DNA of 15,558 bases. Origin: JALXDT01 sp964634755 (lineage in GTDB: Bacteria; Acidobacteriota; Aminicenantia; JAMOAD01). Positions 1 through 6,827 of the stretch are shown in pieces; the stretch's first letter is position 1; every line of letters begins with the position of its first letter. The position numbers and the translations under genes were made by a program. The stretch spans positions 1 through 15,558 of the forward strand of contig CAZWJH010000060.1 in assembly GCA_964634755.1 (NCBI GenBank), written 5' to 3'. The notes under the pieces were generated by a model, which was not told the origin of the DNA, ran no database searches, and saw only the letters and a program-made list of their open reading frames with translations.

Positions 1-303
1 TTTCTACCTTTCATAAGCTCAGAAGGAGAGTACAATTATAATTTTGATACAAAAAACAAAATGTTTTCCGTAGGGTTGGCAGCCAAAATTAAATTTTCCT
101 TTTTCGCTCCATTTGCAAGAGCCGGTATAGGGCTGAGAGCTGAAGAATTCACTTACTCAGGAATTCATCTCTTTTATTATATCGGAGGCGGGTTAAAATT
201 TTATCTTGCACCTATTATGGGATTAAAGGGAGGTTTAACACTTTTTAATGAAAAGGATCTCTCCTACTATCGCATATACGGAGGTCTTTTTTTAGAATTT
301 TAG
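1..303 (+). CDS. C-terminal fragment of a probable outer-membrane beta-barrel protein (5' end outside window)
   Basis: The reading frame is open from base 1 without a stop, so the ATG at 61 is probably internal and the gene starts outside the window. The visible 100 residues alternate short amphipathic beta-strands rich in aromatic residues and glycine with turns containing polar residues (for example GLAAKIKFSFFAPFARAGIG, then YYIGGGLKFYL, then GLKGGLTLF). The protein ends in YGGLFLEF with a terminal Phe, the usual C-terminal signature that the BAM machinery recognises in outer-membrane barrels. The fold is read from pattern only and no specific family is recognised. It converges on the minus-strand operon with 2 bp between the stop codons. 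It could also be a small OmpA/OmpW-like or porin-family protein. Confidence is good that it is coding and moderate for the barrel call. Confidence 0.7.
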   Translation, partial: FLPFISSEGEYNYNFDTKNKMFSVGLAAKIKFSFFAPFARAGIGLRAEEFTYSGIHLFYYIGGGLKFYLAPIMGLKGGLTLFNEKDLSYYRIYGGLFLEF

Positions 304-305
304 TA

Positions 306-830
306 TTATCTTAAATAGCCCGGAGGTATTCCTTCCCTTCTTGCTTTTTCTTTAAAATCTTCCAAATCCTTTTTTAGTTTTTTTACCTTTTCATTTAATT
401 TTGCCACTTCTTTTTCCTTTTTGCTTATCTCATGGGGAAGGGCAAATTTTTCATTCGGATTATTCGTTATTTTAAATCTGAAAATAAGATCATCAAGCTC
501 TTTTTTCTTTTTCCTAAACAATTCCTCAGCTGCTTTAATATCAGCCACCAATTTCTTATACTTTTTACCCCACTCCTCGTACTTTTGCTTCTCAGGGATT
601 TCGGGGTACTCAGATGAATTTGATATAGTACTTGCTGTTCCAATTATAAAACCATACCCTTTTTCCTTTTTAATTTTACCAACAGTTTCATTCGTAATAA
701 TTGGGATGCTTTTTTTTATCTTTTTTCTTCTTTCTCTCTCTTTTTTAGCAATATCAACAAGGCTTTGAGAAAATCCAAAAGATATAATTAATAATCCTAT
801 AATAAAAAAAACAAAAAAATTATTCTTCAC
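306..830 (-). CDS. secreted or periplasmic coiled-coil protein of unknown function
   Basis: 174 residues starting at GTG; there is no Met near the N-terminus to serve as an alternative, and no strong ribosome binding site is visible. Residues 1-21 form a signal peptide (Lys-Asn n-region, hydrophobic core, then GFSQS), so export is likely. A conserved-looking segment follows, SLVDIAKKERERRKKIKK, then ITNETV at about 45-50. Residues 82-118 and 134-165 are highly charged and heptad-like, which suggests two coiled-coil helices separated by a short linker with a Pro. The end is ARREGIPPGYLR. From memory, the N-terminal motif and this ending resemble small secreted proteins common in Acidobacteriota and Aminicenantes whose function is not established. 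It lies 3 bp after the preceding gene, is the last gene of the operon, and may act in the envelope. No catalytic motif is visible. Confidence 0.75.
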   Translation of the reverse strand: MKNNFFVFFIIGLLIISFGFSQSLVDIAKKERERRKKIKKSIPIITNETVGKIKKEKGYGFIIGTASTISNSSEYPEIPEKQKYEEWGKKYKKLVADIKAAEELFRKKKKELDDLIFRFKITNNPNEKFALPHEISKKEKEVAKLNEKVKKLKKDLEDFKEKARREGIPPGYLR

Positions 831-833
831 TTT

Positions 834-1598
834 TTACTTTAAAAGAGCCCAGTAATTCCCTTTATAGAGAGGGTTTTTCAAGTGCAGTATCTTAGCAATT
901 GCATTTCTTTTATTCGAAGTTACTATTATACCTTTTCCAAGATAAATTCTATTACCAACACTTGGTTCAACCTGATAAAAAATTATAAAAGTCCCTCTTT
1001 TAAGCCCAACCGCTGAACCTGAACGAAGGAAAACTTTCATCCCTTCTGTACCTTCATTCACATCATTTTCTATATAAACAATCTTTCCCTTTGCTTTAAA
1101 GATTTTATCAGAAAGAGTTCCTATCTTTTTAGGTTCCTTACCTCTGTACGGAGCGTATTCTTTAAAAGGTATAAGGTATGAGCCTATCGTCAAATCAGCA
1201 CAAAGCTCAACAATCTTTACTTTTTTATTGTTTCTTTCATCCCCAACCACCATAACCTTACCAACCTTTCTTATTATTCCTTTCACCTTTGAACCTTCTC
1301 TTGTAAAAACAGGTTTAACAACTTCAAACACATCTCCATCTTCTATCTTCTTTTTTTTAAACTCAGCAATCAGAACTTCATTTATACTAAAATTATTCCT
1401 TATTAACTCATTCTCCTCTGAGCCTATAATTTTACCAACATACTTAACATCATCAAGGTAAATACCGCAGTAATCATCGTGAGGAACTATTAATGGAAGA
1501 TCCTGAATATAGGTCTTTTTTATCTCCGTGACTTGCTGTTGAGCAAAAGAGAAAACAACTCCCAAAATAATTAAAACAATAAAAATATTTTTTTTCAT
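834..1598 (-). CDS. exported protein with two related beta-rich domains, function unknown
   Basis: 254 residues. A signal peptide spans residues 1-19 (MKKN, hydrophobic core, cleavage probably after FSFA). The mature part looks all-beta and contains two segments that can be aligned by eye: about 105-145 (GIIRKVGKVMVV, then VKIVE, then IGSYLIP) and about 214-253 (VGNRIYLGKGIIVTS, then AIAKIL, then KGNYWALL). Both run Gly-x-x-Ile, a short strand, x-Ala/Lys-Ile, then a Gly-x-Tyr ending. This resembles the small beta domains found behind LysM modules in some Geobacter-type envelope proteins or at the C-terminus of FlgT, but no LysM repeat is present here and the similarity is from memory. The start is firm: ATG overlaps the preceding stop by 1 bp (TAATG) and an AGGAGG (complement of 1607-1612) lies 8 nt upstream. 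The tight coupling suggests it works with the CpoB-like lipoprotein encoded just before it. Confidence 0.75.
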   Translation of the reverse strand: MKKNIFIVLIILGVVFSFAQQQVTEIKKTYIQDLPLIVPHDDYCGIYLDDVKYVGKIIGSEENELIRNNFSINEVLIAEFKKKKIEDGDVFEVVKPVFTREGSKVKGIIRKVGKVMVVGDERNNKKVKIVELCADLTIGSYLIPFKEYAPYRGKEPKKIGTLSDKIFKAKGKIVYIENDVNEGTEGMKVFLRSGSAVGLKRGTFIIFYQVEPSVGNRIYLGKGIIVTSNKRNAIAKILHLKNPLYKGNYWALLK

Positions 1599-2212
1599 TA
1601 TCTCTTCCTCCTAATTTTTTTCAAATAAACTTTAGAAAATTTTGCCGCTTCTGTAAAAGGGAATGATTTTACGACTTTATTAAAATAAAATCTTGCTGTT
1701 TTATACTTTTTTTGTGAATAATAGATAGTCCCTATTTTATAAAGAGCATCTGGAACTTTATTTGAAGACGGATAATTTTTATACACCTTTCTAAAGTATT
1801 GAAGAGCCATTTGAGGATTTTTCTGTCTTAAATATGATTCCCCTATCCAATACAGAGAATTATCAGCTAACGCATCATCAGGGTATTTTTTTAGAAAAAG
1901 AGAAAAAATTTCGATTGCCTCATTATACTTTTTTTTATTAAAAAAAGTTAAACCTTTAGAATACAATGAGAAAGGATCTTTAGGAGTAGTTTTACTTTTC
2001 TCTTTTTTTAAATTCTCAAGTTTTACAGCAAGCTCATCATTCTTCTTTTCCAGTGATACAATCTTCTTTTCCTGATCCTCTACTTTGTTTTTTAATTCAT
2101 AAACCTGTTCCTGAAGAGAGTTAACATTTCTTTCCAAAACTTCCACTCTTTGATCAACACAATTGATTAAAAGACTGCTCACTAAAATCAATAGAATAAA
2201 ACGCCACTTCAT
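1598..2212 (-). CDS. CpoB/YbgF-like coiled-coil TPR lipoprotein
   Basis: 204 residues. The N-terminus is a lipoprotein signal (LLILVSSLLINC), with Cys18 as the likely lipidated residue. Residues about 20-70 are a heptad coiled coil, the trimerisation region of YbgF. Three tetratricopeptide repeats follow at about 80-113, 117-150 and 154-187, with the YbgF family hallmarks ADNSLYWIGESYLRQ and YPSSNKVPDALYKIG. In Escherichia coli, CpoB couples outer-membrane constriction by Tol-Pal to PBP1B during division, but it is a soluble periplasmic protein encoded beside pal. Here the gene directly follows ftsZ and the product appears lipid-anchored, which supports a division role (inference). BamD-like assembly lipoproteins also have TPRs, but the leading coiled coil favours YbgF. 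The start follows a 37-bp gap with only a weak purine-rich site (AAGAAA). The gene overlaps the next by 1 bp. Confidence 0.85.
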   Translation of the reverse strand: MKWRFILLILVSSLLINCVDQRVEVLERNVNSLQEQVYELKNKVEDQEKKIVSLEKKNDELAVKLENLKKEKSKTTPKDPFSLYSKGLTFFNKKKYNEAIEIFSLFLKKYPDDALADNSLYWIGESYLRQKNPQMALQYFRKVYKNYPSSNKVPDALYKIGTIYYSQKKYKTARFYFNKVVKSFPFTEAAKFSKVYLKKIRRKR

Positions 2213-2249
2213 TTTCTTATATTATTTAAAAAAGAAAGTATTATCAACA

Positions 2250-3422
2250 TTATTTTAATTTAGGGCTTATTTTAGAGTCTCTAATAAAAGTAGGGGTCTT
2301 TTGTGGAGGTCTTATTTGAGTTGGGGTATTTCTCCAATTTACAGTTGAATCAGTTTCCGAAAAGGTCTGCTCACCTGTTGTAGGATCTAAAATAGGGATT
2401 TCTGCTTCATCAGGAGTTCTATTATATGTTTCCCTCACATGAATCCTTTCATCATGAAATCCTGTGGCAATAACAGTTACCCTTACTCTTCCCTCATAAT
2501 TCTTATCAAAGACTACTCCAAATTTTATTTCAGCATCATCACTTACTTCCCTTGACAAGTACTCCACTCCAGCTGTAATCTCATCCATTGTTAAATCATC
2601 GCCGGATGTAAAGTTAATCAAAAGCCCCTTTGCACCTTTTATGCCTCTCCTTTCCACCAATGGATTTTCCACAGCTTGTTTTATGGCTTCAAGCACCCTT
2701 TCTTCACCTTCTCCTTCTCCCATACCCATAATTGCCTGACCACCAGCACTCATTACCGTTTTAACATCTTCAAAATCCACATTCACAAAGCCCGCAGAAG
2801 TAATTATTTCAGCTATTCCTTTTACAGCATTCATCAAAAGGGAATCTGCTTGCTTAAAAGCATCCTTGAATGTAATTCCACCTCCCCCCAATTCCCTTAA
2901 TTTCTCATTTGGTATAATTATTATAGAGTTAACCTTCTCTCTAAGATTAGTAATTCCACTTATAGCCTTCTGCATTTTCACCTTTCCCTCAAAGGAAAAA
3001 GGAGTGGTGACAACTCCCACAGTAAGAATGCCTAATTTCTGGGCAACTTCTGCAATTACAGGGGTCGCCCCTGTACCTGTTCCACCTCCCATTCCTGCAG
3101 TAAGAAAAATCATATTTGAATTCTTTATTTTATCACTAATAATCTCTTCACTTTCTCGCGCAGCTTCTTCACCTTTTCTCGGATCTCCCCCTGTCCCCCT
3201 TCCTCCTGTTAGTTTTTCACCTATCTGAATTTTCGTTGTCGCAAGATTTTTTTCAAGGTCCTGAGCATCTGTATTCACAGCAATAAATTCAACCCCATCT
3301 ATACCTTCCTCTATCATATGATTTAAAGCATTTCCACCGCCGCCCCCTATTCCAATAACCTTTATAGAGGTAAGTGGCTGTTTATTTTCAGCTGGGGTAA
3401 TTCTCATAAATTTTCCTGCCAT
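2250..3422 (-). CDS. ftsZ: cell division protein FtsZ
   Basis: Tubulin-like GTPase that polymerises into the cytoplasmic division ring. 390 residues, a usual length. Visible elements are the N-terminal nucleotide-binding GIGGGGGNA (24-32), the tubulin signature GGGTGTG (112-118), the T7 synergy loop NVDFEDV with N214, D216 and D219, which completes the GTPase site of the neighbouring subunit, and GGQAIMG at 227-233. A variable linker of about 45 residues leads to a C-terminal peptide TPTFIRD (376-382), the docking site for FtsA and other partners, followed by a short basic tail. The start ATG has AGGAGG (complement of 3428-3433) 5 nt upstream, which favours it over Met6. It lies 27 bp after ftsA. 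Strong ribosome binding fits the need for many FtsZ copies. The identification is certain. Confidence 0.99.
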   Translation of the reverse strand: MAGKFMRITPAENKQPLTSIKVIGIGGGGGNALNHMIEEGIDGVEFIAVNTDAQDLEKNLATTKIQIGEKLTGGRGTGGDPRKGEEAARESEEIISDKIKNSNMIFLTAGMGGGTGTGATPVIAEVAQKLGILTVGVVTTPFSFEGKVKMQKAISGITNLREKVNSIIIIPNEKLRELGGGGITFKDAFKQADSLLMNAVKGIAEIITSAGFVNVDFEDVKTVMSAGGQAIMGMGEGEGEERVLEAIKQAVENPLVERRGIKGAKGLLINFTSGDDLTMDEITAGVEYLSREVSDDAEIKFGVVFDKNYEGRVRVTVIATGFHDERIHVRETYNRTPDEAEIPILDPTTGEQTFSETDSTVNWRNTPTQIRPPQKTPTFIRDSKISPKLK

Positions 3423-3427
3423 TTTAT

Positions 3428-3433
3428 CCTCCT
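3428..3433 (-). promoter_or_regulatory. strong ribosome binding site of ftsZ
   Basis: The minus strand reads AGGAGG, 5 nt before the ATG at 3422. It fixes the ftsZ start and is one of only three full-consensus sites in the operon (with ftsA and the gene starting at 1598), consistent with high FtsZ translation. Confidence 0.8.
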
Positions 3434-3449
3434 TTATTAATTTATCATA

Positions 3450-4667
3450 TTAAAAACTCTCGAACAAGTTTTTAATTTTACTCCAAAAACTTCTCTTTTT
3501 ACTTACTTTAATTTCCTCAAGTTGTCTTAATGAAAAGAATAGTAATCCCACTGCAACCGAAAATTCAGGGTATTTAACTCTATCAAGAAGTCCTTCTATC
3601 CCCTTTAAAGGCTTCCCTATTCTTGCCGGCAAACCAAATACACTTTCGGATACTTCATCAAGCCCTTTAAGATTAGCCGTGCCTCCGGTTAACACAAGGC
3701 CCGCATTCATTTTATTCAATATTCCTATTCTTTCCAAATTATCTCTTATCATCATAAGCATCTCTTCTGCTCTTGGTTTTAGAATGTCAACAAGAAGATC
3801 CATAGGGATGTTTTTCTTTTTATTATCTTCTTTATTGGTTGTAACTGGAATAGCATTACCATGATCCCCTTCTCCTAACACCACCGAACCATATTTTTTC
3901 TTTATCTTTTTAGCTTCACTCATTGTTGTCATTAAACCAATTGCAATATCATTGGTAAAATAGTAGCCTCCCATGGGGAGCACCATAGAACTCCAGATGC
4001 TACCTCTTTCATAAAAGGCAAAATCAATAGTGCCCTCTCCAAAATCGAGCATACCCACTCCTAATTCCTTCTCATCATCATTTAAAACAGTCTCAGCTGC
4101 TGCAATAAAAGAAGGGATAAAAGCTTTAATTTCTACCCCTGCTTTATTCACAGCTGTTGTCAAATTATGAACAGCTGCGGAAAGAGCGGTAACAATGTGC
4201 ACTTTAATATCCAATTTATTCCCCATCATTCCTATAGGATTAATAATTCCATCCTGAGAATCCAATGTGTATTCCTGGGGGAACATGTAAAGAATTTCTC
4301 TATCAGTAGGAATAGGAAGGTTCTTAGCTTGATTCATTAATTTTTGAATCTCTTCCTCGGTTATCTTCTCCTTTCCTGTCACATTAATGGTACCAACAGA
4401 ATTAAGACTCTGGAGGTGTGTCCCTGAAATTGAAACTACCGCTTCCTCCACATCAACTATAGCCATAGTCTCCGCTTCCTTAACAGCTTCTCTTATATCC
4501 CTTGAGACAATTTCAAGATCTTTTATTCCTCCTGACTTTATACCTTTACTTTCTCTAACACCTATTCCAACTATATTAAGCTCTTCTGTTTCTCCTTTTT
4601 TCCCTATTAAGCAAACTATCTTATCAGAACCTATATCTATGCTTACCGAATAATTCTCTTTACTCAT
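3450..4667 (-). CDS. ftsA: cell division protein FtsA
   Basis: Actin-like ATPase that anchors FtsZ filaments to the inner membrane and recruits late division proteins. 405 residues. The first phosphate loop is IDIGSDK (10-16). The region after it, including GIKSGGIKDL, matches the FtsA 1A/1C arrangement. The adenosine loop is LVLTGGTANLKGL (324-336). The C-terminus SFWSKIKNLFESF (393-405) is a typical amphipathic membrane-targeting helix. The second phosphate loop is LDFGEGTIDF at 207-216, whereas most actin-fold proteins have DxGGGTTD; Glu211 replaces a glycine. The start has AGGAGG 5 nt upstream (complement of 4673-4678) and overlaps the ftsQ end by 8 bp. The gene stands directly before ftsZ, its usual partner. 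Confidence 0.98.
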   Translation of the reverse strand: MSKENYSVSIDIGSDKIVCLIGKKGETEELNIVGIGVRESKGIKSGGIKDLEIVSRDIREAVKEAETMAIVDVEEAVVSISGTHLQSLNSVGTINVTGKEKITEEEIQKLMNQAKNLPIPTDREILYMFPQEYTLDSQDGIINPIGMMGNKLDIKVHIVTALSAAVHNLTTAVNKAGVEIKAFIPSFIAAAETVLNDDEKELGVGMLDFGEGTIDFAFYERGSIWSSMVLPMGGYYFTNDIAIGLMTTMSEAKKIKKKYGSVVLGEGDHGNAIPVTTNKEDNKKKNIPMDLLVDILKPRAEEMLMMIRDNLERIGILNKMNAGLVLTGGTANLKGLDEVSESVFGLPARIGKPLKGIEGLLDRVKYPEFSVAVGLLFFSLRQLEEIKVSKKRSFWSKIKNLFESF

Positions 4668-5460
4668 TTAATCCTCCTTGAACAGGCATTAAATACGCTC
4701 TATCATCAAATCTTAAATCTATATACTCAAAGCCAGTATTACTCTGTTTAAGCTCTCTTTTTAATGCAAGAAAATGCTCCCATTTTTTTATTAAGTTACT
4801 TTTACCTAAAAAGATTTTCTTATTGTTTTTAAGTATGGTTATACCAAAAGGTTCAATAAAATAGATAATCATATCTTTTCTATAATACCTTGAATGAATG
4901 AATTTGTTCAATTCCTCATAAGGAATTAAATTTAATACATCCCCACCATTAAAAAATATAAGAGGGACCTCTATGTTAAATTTTTTAAAACTTGTTTTTA
5001 TAACATCTCCATTTTTATCAATAAGAAGATACTTGTGATTTTTTAACATTAAAAAAGGAATTTTTTCCTCAACTGTTAAAATTAAGGTGGATGGAAATTC
5101 CTTTTTAACAACTATCTCTTTAAACTCCGGTAACTTTTTCAATTCATCCTTAATATCATAGGGATTTATCAAAAATAGATTTTTCCCCATATACTCTGAT
5201 GTTATTTCTTTTAACATCTCTTCGGTTCTTTGAGACTTTGCGTTAACTATAATCTTTTTGACCTCAAAAGTGGGAGAGGTAGTAAGATAATTAACAAGTT
5301 TAAACACTAATAAAAAAGTAAAAGAGAAAATGAGAGTAAAGATTAAAAACTTTGCGATTTTTCTTATAACATTTCTTTTCTTTTTGAGAGTTTTCTCCCC
5401 ATTACTGATTTTTTTGTATGCTCCATACTTTGTTGAATAAACATAGGTGTATCTGCTCAT
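4660..5460 (-). CDS. ftsQ: cell division protein FtsQ (DivIB)
   Basis: Bitopic inner-membrane protein that links FtsA/FtsZ in the cytoplasm with FtsL, FtsB, FtsW and FtsI on the other side. 266 residues, close to the usual length. A basic cytoplasmic tail (KKKRNVIRKIAK) precedes one transmembrane helix at about 37-58. A POTRA domain follows at about 64-133 (FEVKKIIVNA, then NLFLI, then FPSTLILTVEEKIPF), then the FtsQ beta domain with LLIDKNGDVI (145-154) and the characteristic end YIDLRFDDRAYL (246-257). The first four bases overlap the murC stop (ATGA) and the last 8 bp overlap ftsA. No murB or ddl lies between murC and ftsQ, as is common elsewhere. Assignment rests on POTRA, the end motif and position. 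Confidence 0.95.
   Translation of the reverse strand: MSRYTYVYSTKYGAYKKISNGEKTLKKKRNVIRKIAKFLIFTLIFSFTFLLVFKLVNYLTTSPTFEVKKIIVNAKSQRTEEMLKEITSEYMGKNLFLINPYDIKDELKKLPEFKEIVVKKEFPSTLILTVEEKIPFLMLKNHKYLLIDKNGDVIKTSFKKFNIEVPLIFFNGGDVLNLIPYEELNKFIHSRYYRKDMIIYFIEPFGITILKNNKKIFLGKSNLIKKWEHFLALKRELKQSNTGFEYIDLRFDDRAYLMPVQGGLNE
4673..4678 (-). promoter_or_regulatory. strong ribosome binding site of ftsA
   Basis: AGGAGG on the minus strand, inside the last codons of ftsQ and 5 nt before the ftsA ATG. It supports the annotated start and suggests that translation rises from ftsA onward. Confidence 0.8.
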
Positions 5461-6827
5461 TTTACTCTCCTTATAAATTCGGGGATAATATTTCTAATAT
5501 TTCCCGCACCCTGAAAAATCACTAAATCCCCTTTATCCTTTATTTCAATGAGTTTATCAATTATTGCATTCATTTTTTTTATGTAAATAATATTCTTAAA
5601 TCCCTGAGCTTTAAACTCATCATAAAGCACGCCGGAATTAATCCCTTTTATAGGTTTTTCCCCTGCAGGATATATCTCTGTAAGAATTATTAAATCAGCA
5701 TTTTTAAACGCTTTGGGAAATACTTTCAAAAGATCCCTTGTTCTCGTGAATCTATGAGGCTGGAAAACTACAATTAATCTTTCTTTTTTCCTGTTTTTCG
5801 CCACTTCAAGAGTTGCCTTAATTTCCGTAGGATGATGCCCATAATCCTCCACCACAGTTATAGTATTATCTTCATACTTAATATCAAACCTTCTTCCCAC
5901 TCCTTCAAACTCTTCAAGAGCTTTTTTTATTGTTGAAAATGGTATTTTCAGATAGCAAGCTGCGGTAATTGCAGCAAGAGCATTTTTCACATTATGTTTG
6001 CCTTCTATCTTCATATTAACAATTCCCTGCTCTTCCCCATTGTAAAAAACCTTAAATGAAGAAGCTCTTTTATCCAGGATTTCTCCTCTTACATTAGAAT
6101 CTTTTAAAAATCCAAATGTTTTAACTATTCTTTTTATATTTTTTACAATCCCTTTAGATATTTTGTCATCAGCTGAAAGAATAGATATACCATAAAAGGG
6201 AACTGAATTTGCAAACTTTACAAAAGCTTCCTTAAGCTTTGAAAAACTTCCATAATGATCCAAATGCTCTTTATCAATATTGGTTATTATACTCACGACA
6301 GGAGAAAAGTTTAAAAATGTTCCATCACTCTCATCCGCTTCTACAACCATCAAATTACCTTTTCCCACTTTTGCAGATGTTCCAAAATTTTTAACAATTC
6401 CTCCCACAACAACAGTAGGTTGAAATTTTGATACTTCAAGTATTTGCCCTAATATTGAAGTTGTGGTAGTTTTTCCATGTGATCCGGAAACAGCTATACC
6501 AAACTTCAATCTCATCAATTCGGAAAGCATCTCCGCTCTTCTTAAAACAAGAACTCCCCGTCTTTTAGCTTCTACAAGTTCCGAATTATCCTCAGAAATT
6601 GCCGATGAGTAAACAACTACTTGTTCATCCCTTATGTTTTTCTTCCTATGACCTTTCAGTATCTCAATACCAAGTTTTCTTAAATATTGAACAGTATCAC
6701 TTTCCGTATTTATATCCGAACCTCTTACTTTATAACCAATATTATGTAAAATTTCAGCAATACCACTCATCCCACTTCCACCAATACCAATCATAAAAAC
6801 CCTGTTTATCTCTCCGTACAATTTCAT
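5457..6827 (-). CDS. murC: UDP-N-acetylmuramate--L-alanine ligase MurC
   Basis: Cytoplasmic ATP-dependent ligase that adds L-Ala to UDP-MurNAc, the first amino acid of the peptidoglycan stem. 456 residues, the normal size. The N-terminal Rossmann domain has GIGGSGMSGIA (14-24), and SDI at 37-39 is typical of MurC. The ATP loop is GSHGKTTT (115-122). Further Mur ligase motifs are VVEADESDGTF (161-171), NIDKEHLDHYGS (183-194), GEKHN-like EGKHNVKNALAA (275-286), EDYGHHPTEI (327-336) and FQPHRFTRT (355-363). The HHPTEI signature separates MurC from MurD, MurE and MurF. It overlaps ftsW upstream by 4 bp (ATGA) and ftsQ downstream by 4 bp. murG, often found between ftsW and murC, is absent. Confidence 0.98.
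   Translation of the reverse strand: MKLYGEINRVFMIGIGGSGMSGIAEILHNIGYKVRGSDINTESDTVQYLRKLGIEILKGHRKKNIRDEQVVVYSSAISEDNSELVEAKRRGVLVLRRAEMLSELMRLKFGIAVSGSHGKTTTTSILGQILEVSKFQPTVVVGGIVKNFGTSAKVGKGNLMVVEADESDGTFLNFSPVVSIITNIDKEHLDHYGSFSKLKEAFVKFANSVPFYGISILSADDKISKGIVKNIKRIVKTFGFLKDSNVRGEILDKRASSFKVFYNGEEQGIVNMKIEGKHNVKNALAAITAACYLKIPFSTIKKALEEFEGVGRRFDIKYEDNTITVVEDYGHHPTEIKATLEVAKNRKKERLIVVFQPHRFTRTRDLLKVFPKAFKNADLIILTEIYPAGEKPIKGINSGVLYDEFKAQGFKNIIYIKKMNAIIDKLIEIKDKGDLVIFQGAGNIRNIIPEFIRRVK

Noticed and set aside
255..295. Weak plus-strand hairpin (CTCC/GGAG) followed by a T-run as a terminator
   Set aside because: The stem is only four base pairs, the loop is long, and it lies inside the coding sequence.
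421..768. Plus-strand open frame of 115 codons antisense to the last operon gene (and a second one at 432-617)
   Set aside because: The product is low-complexity and rich in Phe, Ser and Leu, as expected from the complement of Lys/Glu-rich coding sequence; the minus-strand frame has a signal peptide and coiled coils.
2219..2247. Possible promoter between ftsZ and the CpoB-like gene (TTGATA, 17 bp, TAATAT on the minus strand)
   Set aside because: The -10 matches poorly and the start of transcription would fall on the start codon itself; such matches are expected by chance in AT-rich DNA.
2866..3228. Plus-strand open frame of 120 codons antisense to ftsZ
   Set aside because: It lies fully inside the conserved GTPase domain of ftsZ and encodes a Pro/Ser-rich sequence mirrored from Gly-rich loops.
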